A stretch of 9,476 nt of DNA from contig JBMSYN010000034.1 in assembly GCA_049426725.1 (NCBI GenBank), forward strand, positions 1 through 9,476, read 5' to 3'. The notes under the pieces are model-generated. The model was not told the DNA's origin, ran no database searches, and worked only from the letters and a program-made list of their open reading frames with translations. Shown piece by piece: positions 7,041-9,476 of this stretch. The DNA comes from UBA961 sp049426725. Its GTDB lineage: Bacteria; Bacteroidota; Ignavibacteria; Kapaibacteriales; UBA961. The translations under genes and the position numbers were made by a program. Every line of letters begins with the position of its first letter. The stretch's first letter is position 1.

Positions 7041-7385
7041 TCATCGGAGCAATGCCGCAATCTCAGATGCTACCTTGGCATTATACTCGAATGTGAGGTT
7101 TTTGTGATTGGTCAGATCAATGATGGTACCAATCCAACACCAACCACAAGTAAAAAGGTGCACTATGCCCGAGCCAACTTTGTCAAGAAAAAATCTATGT
7201 AAACCCGGAACCAACACCAATGAAATAATGGTCAATGTCAAAATCATTCCGGGATCTCGCCTTCTTTGCTGATATGACATGGCAAAACTTCTTGCTTGCT
7301 CTTCTGTCATTTGATCAAAAATGGCTTGAATAAACATCAATTCTTGTCCCTCAATGGAGGGCAAATACGTCATGGCTTGGGGCAT
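7041..7385 (-). CDS. TM2-domain membrane protein
   Basis: A 114-residue protein with a soluble, acidic/helical N-terminal part (1-43, including the RRRDP just before the membrane) and a TM2 domain. The first membrane helix is about 47-61. It is followed by the family turn G61-L-H-R-F-F-L-D68, and the second helix is about 71-91 ending in IIDL. The tail FEYNAKVASEIA is also common in FCB-group TM2 proteins. TM2 proteins are integral membrane proteins of unknown biochemical role, often next to PH-domain or DUF2752 genes; here both types occur nearby. The ATG at 7383-7385 lies four bases after the stop of the PH-domain remnant, with a weak AGG (7394-7396) as the only Shine-Dalgarno candidate, so it may have been translated by coupling to the PH gene. 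Confidence 0.9.
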   Translation of the reverse strand: MPQAMTYLPSIEGQELMFIQAIFDQMTEEQARSFAMSYQQRRRDPGMILTLTIISLVLVPGLHRFFLDKVGSGIVHLFTCGWCWIGTIIDLTNHKNLTFEYNAKVASEIAALLR

Positions 7386-7389
7386 GTGA

Positions 7390-7596
7390 TTAACCTAAAA
7401 TATGTGTTGCCAATACTTTCTGCACATCATATACATTGACAGCCTTCATGAATTGCTTCTGAATGCTTGGCAATTGCTCACCAGAAACCCATATCTTCAA
7501 TTCCGCTTCAAGGTCAAATGTACCGGCAGTTTCAATGCTAAAACGAGTAATACTCTTGTAAGTTACAGATTTATACTCAAGTTTACTACCGGTAAG
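7390..7596 (-). pseudogene. 5'-truncated bacterial PH-domain (bPH_1) gene remnant
   Basis: On the minus strand an open stretch of 68 codons ends with TAA at 7390-7392. It reads LTGSKLEYKSVTYKSITRFS, then continues through IETAG, FDLEAELKIWVSG and IQKQF, ending VLATHILG. This is the C-terminal part of the bPH_1 family, in which an N-terminal region with a TNKRL-type motif and VDKQG precedes the G-x-K-x-EY-x-S-V-x-Y segment. Here a TAA (7597-7599) stands directly before the conserved part, no in-frame start follows until a Met near the end, and neither other frame upstream holds the missing 50-60 residues. The gene is therefore a remnant cut at its 5' end. It sits four bases before the TM2 start, so the pair was probably once a PH-TM2 operon. 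The family match is from memory of the conserved pattern. Confidence 0.75.
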
Positions 7597-7672
7597 TTAG
7601 TTAGTTTCATAACTTAGCCTAACTTGTATCAATGACTAAATAAATTAGAATAAATCTCTTGTGTTAGAATTA

Positions 7673-8074
7673 TCAAAGTGTACAATCCTTTAGTAAGACA
7701 TTCATCATTTTTCCGTCGCAAGTACCAGTAATCGTAATAGTCGTCCCTTTTGAAACAGTGGCAGCTTTTGAAATGAAATCTTTTGAAATAAAACACTGCA
7801 CAGTACCTATAACTCCATCGCCTACCAATGTGATATAGGTATCATCCATGATATCTTTACCAACACCATCAACCGTACCTGTTACTGCAATTACCTTTCC
7901 TTTGTAGCTATTATCGGCTGCTACTTCATTAGCTTTATATGCATCATATAATTGTGTTGAGCTAATTTTTAAATCTGGTGTAGCTGGCTCTTTCTTTCCA
8001 CCACTACCTACTGCTAATAAAAAAAATCCACAAAGAATAACTAATGAAACTACATTTTTAATCGGATTTTTCAT
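7673..8074 (-). CDS. Exported tRNA_anti-like OB-fold protein
   Basis: A 133-residue protein with an N-terminal signal or membrane anchor (about 5-23, no lipobox cysteine) and one OB-fold domain of the tRNA_anti-like type. The family signatures are the helix L42-Y-D-A-Y-K-A-N-E with A-A-D near 52-54, then YKGKVIAVTGTVDGV (57-71), ITL (81-83), VQCF (92-95), KG (109-110), ITGTCDG (115-121) and LLKDC (127-131). Cysteines 94, 119 and 131 are at positions usual for the family. Despite the name, the exported members are not shown to bind tRNA; the ligand is unknown. A strong Shine-Dalgarno sequence (TAGGAGTG, 8079-8086) overlaps the stop of the VanZ-like gene upstream, so the two are probably co-transcribed. 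Confidence 0.85.
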   Translation of the reverse strand: MKNPIKNVVSLVILCGFFLLAVGSGGKKEPATPDLKISSTQLYDAYKANEVAADNSYKGKVIAVTGTVDGVGKDIMDDTYITLVGDGVIGTVQCFISKDFISKAATVSKGTTITITGTCDGKMMNVLLKDCTL

Positions 8075-8083
8075 AAAACACTC

Positions 8084-8437
8084 CTATTTGTAAACCTTAT
8101 TAATAAATCTTGAACTTAATATTAAAAAGCTGAGATAACCAGACAAAGTGTAGATAAATATATCAATCAGATCACCTGTACCTGGTATAATATCTAAGAA
8201 CTGTAATAACTCTGTAAATGCAAACAATAAGATTATTGATATTACCCATGAGTATGGTATTCTCAACTTCCAAACTATCAACATCAAACTAACTAATGAA
8301 TAACTCCACAGAGCATCAGGTAGATAATTTGCAACACACCTTATCACAGTTGATGTATTTTCATAATAATAAACCAAAGTACCTATGGACAAGGGTATTA
8401 TTGTATTATATATAATGAAAAGAAACTTCATCCTCAT
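8084..8437 (-). CDS. VanZ-like membrane protein
   Basis: A 117-residue protein with about four membrane helices (7-24, 40-57, 63-80, 91-107). The VanZ-family signatures are LPDALW (39-44), the helix end T75-E-L-L-Q79, then GTGDLIDIFIYTLSG (86-100) with D89, D92 and G100. VanZ-like proteins are small membrane proteins, one of which gives low-level teicoplanin resistance; the function of most members is unknown, and none should be assumed here. The start is uncertain: the ATG at 8435-8437 has no Shine-Dalgarno sequence, and the ATG at 8429-8431 (M-K-F-L-F) has AGG too close to it. The stop lies nine bases before the OB-fold gene start, suggesting one transcript. Confidence 0.75.
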   Translation of the reverse strand: MRMKFLFIIYNTIIPLSIGTLVYYYENTSTVIRCVANYLPDALWSYSLVSLMLIVWKLRIPYSWVISIILLFAFTELLQFLDIIPGTGDLIDIFIYTLSGYLSFLILSSRFINKVYK

Positions 8438-8461
8438 TAGTTAAATAAACCAATTTTCATA

Positions 8462-8713
8462 TTAAAGTACGCCCCCACCTGCTACTAGCCTAAAGAAACC
8501 AAAAATTACTGCAATCGCACAAAGAACTAGCCCGATTAATGGTAGTGTTTTTGATTGTCCATCTTCAATCTTTTTATATGCCATCCAACTAATTACCAAT
8601 CCAACAAGTGAGAAAGGTATATTCAACCAATTTAAAGACCCTAGACAAGGGAAAAAGGCAACAATCATGCCTGTAACAGAAAGTAGACCAAATACAAGAC
8701 TAGCAATATTCAT
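8462..8713 (-). CDS. Small hydrophobic membrane protein with PCLGSLNWLNIP motif
   Basis: An 83-residue protein with two to three membrane helices: about 3-22, 30-46 and 57-78. Between the first two is F-P-C-L-G-S-L-N-W-L-N-I-P (21-33), a pattern I recall from small uncharacterised membrane proteins in Bacteroidota and other phyla. A short charged loop (YKKIEDGQSK) divides the second and third helices. The protein ends in a Gly-rich tail (AGGGVL). The layout resembles DUF4190-type proteins but I do not claim that family. The start is well supported by GGAGAG (8720-8725), seven bases before the ATG at 8711-8713. Confidence 0.8.
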   Translation of the reverse strand: MNIASLVFGLLSVTGMIVAFFPCLGSLNWLNIPFSLVGLVISWMAYKKIEDGQSKTLPLIGLVLCAIAVIFGFFRLVAGGGVL

Positions 8714-8733
8714 AAAAAACTCTCCAAAATTGT

Positions 8734-9099
8734 TTACTTAACAATAGCTTTTATTTTAGACAAATAAAAAATAACAATTAGAAAAAGAAACGAATTCATA
8801 ACAAATGCACCGTAAAGGATTACGCTATATTGATTATGCATAAAAGCTAGAGATATATTTCCTCTTGAGATTGCAACAAAAGCATGTGTCATGCCACACA
8901 AAATGCATCGGATACCCATACTTTTCATTGATATACATTCAGGTGTGATAGAATATATCAATTCATCTACAAGAATAAATGGAGCAATAATTATGCATAG
9001 AACTAATACAGAAATAATATTCCATGATAAAAAGGTAGCATACAAGAAGTCATTAAATGCACTATTCTGGAAACTTTTTCTATCAATTTTCTGCATCAT
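8734..9099 (-). CDS. DUF2752 membrane protein
   Basis: A 121-residue protein with a short polar N-terminus and membrane helices at about 23-45 and 94-113. The DUF2752 core is visible: C55, then G62-I-R-C65-I-L-C68-G-M-T-H-A73, then S78-R-G-N-I-S-L-A-F-M-H-N89. The family consensus has C-P-x-C-G-x-T-R/H; here the proline is replaced by Ile while the two cysteines, Gly and Thr remain. The function is unknown, but the paired cysteines may bind metal or form a disulphide. The ATG at 9097-9099 has no Shine-Dalgarno sequence, which is odd beside its well-marked neighbours; no better start is seen before the core. Neighbouring TM2 and PH-type genes are familiar company for this family. Confidence 0.85.
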   Translation of the reverse strand: MMQKIDRKSFQNSAFNDFLYATFLSWNIISVLVLCIIIAPFILVDELIYSITPECISMKSMGIRCILCGMTHAFVAISRGNISLAFMHNQYSVILYGAFVMNSFLFLIVIFYLSKIKAIVK

Positions 9100-9122
9100 G
9101 CGTACATTTGAAAACTAATCAA

Positions 9123-9368
9123 TTACAATAGTGATTTAAAAAGATCCAACTCAAAGCCCCAAGAAAACATCCAGAGAGCATCAAGAACAGATATTAACAA
9201 CAAGTACCAACTTTGATGTTTGAATGCAACAAATGCTGCAACCAAACAAGCAATTCCCATGATGATTTCAAGAACATGAATGTCCATTGAAACAAAGATC
9301 ACCCATGAAAAAATATTTATTACCCAACCAGCCCACAGGGGAATTGGAAATCCGGCTTTCTCTTCCAT
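9123..9368 (-). CDS. Small three-helix membrane protein, unrecognised
   Basis: An 81-residue protein with three probable membrane helices (about 10-28, 33-48 and 53-70), very short loops and aromatic-rich ends (W12, W15, W22, W54, W66, W70). It starts with an acidic, soluble N-terminus (MEEKAG) and ends with FELDLFKSLL. I do not recognise a family. The start is firm: AGGAG (9375-9379) lies six bases before the ATG at 9366-9368. It is the first complete gene of the AT-rich row of small membrane proteins, 23 bases upstream of the DUF2752 start, and probably shares its transcript. Confidence 0.7.
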   Translation of the reverse strand: MEEKAGFPIPLWAGWVINIFSWVIFVSMDIHVLEIIMGIACLVAAFVAFKHQSWYLLLISVLDALWMFSWGFELDLFKSLL

Positions 9369-9400
9369 AACAATCTCCTAACTTGTAAAAATATAATATA

Positions 9401-9475
9401 TCACTGCACTACATTCTGCAGTTTCTCTTGTACTTTCTGCAATCTTGGTAGCATTGAGGCATCGCCCTGACAATC
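9401..9475 (-). CDS. Possible C-terminal end of a gene cut by the right edge
   Basis: The minus-strand frame ending with TGA at 9401-9403 is open to the window edge and reads DCQGDASMLPRLQKVQEKLQ, then NVVQ. This would be an amphipathic helical tail. The next gene starts only 32 bases after the stop, with a good Shine-Dalgarno sequence, as in an operon. A second minus-strand frame is open here too, down to a TAG near 9379, so which frame is coding, if either, cannot be settled. No family is recognised. Confidence 0.35.
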   Translation of the reverse strand, partial: DCQGDASMLPRLQKVQEKLQNVVQ

Positions 9476-9476
9476 T

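Noticed and set aside
7402..7617. 71-codon plus-strand frame between TM2 and the OB-fold gene
   Set aside because: It lies opposite the PH-domain remnant, which has clear family sequence; the plus-strand product looks random and has no start signal.
7600..7635. AAGTTAG/CTAACTT inverted repeats and a shared ACAAGTTAGG near 7620 and 9380 as possible mobile-element ends
   Set aside because: The repeats are short, imperfect and AT-rich; a shared 10-mer is expected by chance in a window this size, and no target duplication or transposase is seen.
7644..7678. Sigma-70-like promoter (TTGATA, 18 bases, TATTCT on the minus strand) before the PH remnant
   Set aside because: It matches only partly, lies in AT-rich DNA where such hits are frequent, and overlaps a coding end; not strong enough to list.
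1..9476. CRISPR arrays, tRNA/rRNA genes, toxin-antitoxin or restriction systems
   Set aside because: No regularly spaced repeats, tRNA-like cloverleafs or rRNA segments and no recognisable defence domains were seen on either strand.

Overview
The window reads as FCB-group bacterial DNA (Bacteroidota, Ignavibacteriota or Kapabacteria). The grounds are a cluster of Bacteroidota-style envelope proteins (PD40 propeller plus OmpA-like end, lipoproteins, small outer-membrane barrels), TM2, DUF2752 and tRNA_anti-like small membrane proteins, and a possible Bacteroidota-type promoter (TTTG-N20-TATATTTG) ahead of the envelope operon. Clear Shine-Dalgarno sequences (AGGAG, GAGAGG) precede most starts, which is less typical of classical Bacteroidia and points to a deeper branch. 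The placement is inference. All complete genes lie on the minus strand; only the fragment at the left edge is on the plus strand.

Left end (1-1249). The Ala/Pro/Glu-rich tail of a plus-strand gene converges on a minus-strand gene for a single-domain voltage-gated cation channel, with a bidirectional terminator between them. The channel has a complete voltage sensor and a calcium-channel-like filter (TGDGWSD). A second terminator lies just upstream of its start codon and separates it from the operon above.

Centre (1250-6826). Four genes on the minus strand overlap at every junction (ATGA, TAATG, ATGA): a small outer-membrane barrel, a lipoprotein with a barrel-like C-terminal half, a second lipoprotein, and a 939-residue periplasmic protein with a PD40 beta-propeller, a Cys/Pro hinge, a probable carboxypeptidase-regulatory-like domain and a divergent OmpA-like end. 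The last resembles PorE of type IX secretion without the TPR part. The overlaps suggest co-translation and perhaps one envelope complex.

Right end (6827-9476). After a leader with possible alternative hairpins come a TM2-domain gene and, directly upstream of it, an unlisted decayed gene: the C-terminal two thirds of a bacterial PH-domain (bPH_1) protein, broken by a stop where the conserved part begins. Beyond it is an AT-rich row of small exported or membrane proteins (tRNA_anti-like OB fold, VanZ-like, a two- to three-helix protein, DUF2752, a three-helix protein) that looks like accessory DNA. A possible further gene end is cut by the right edge.
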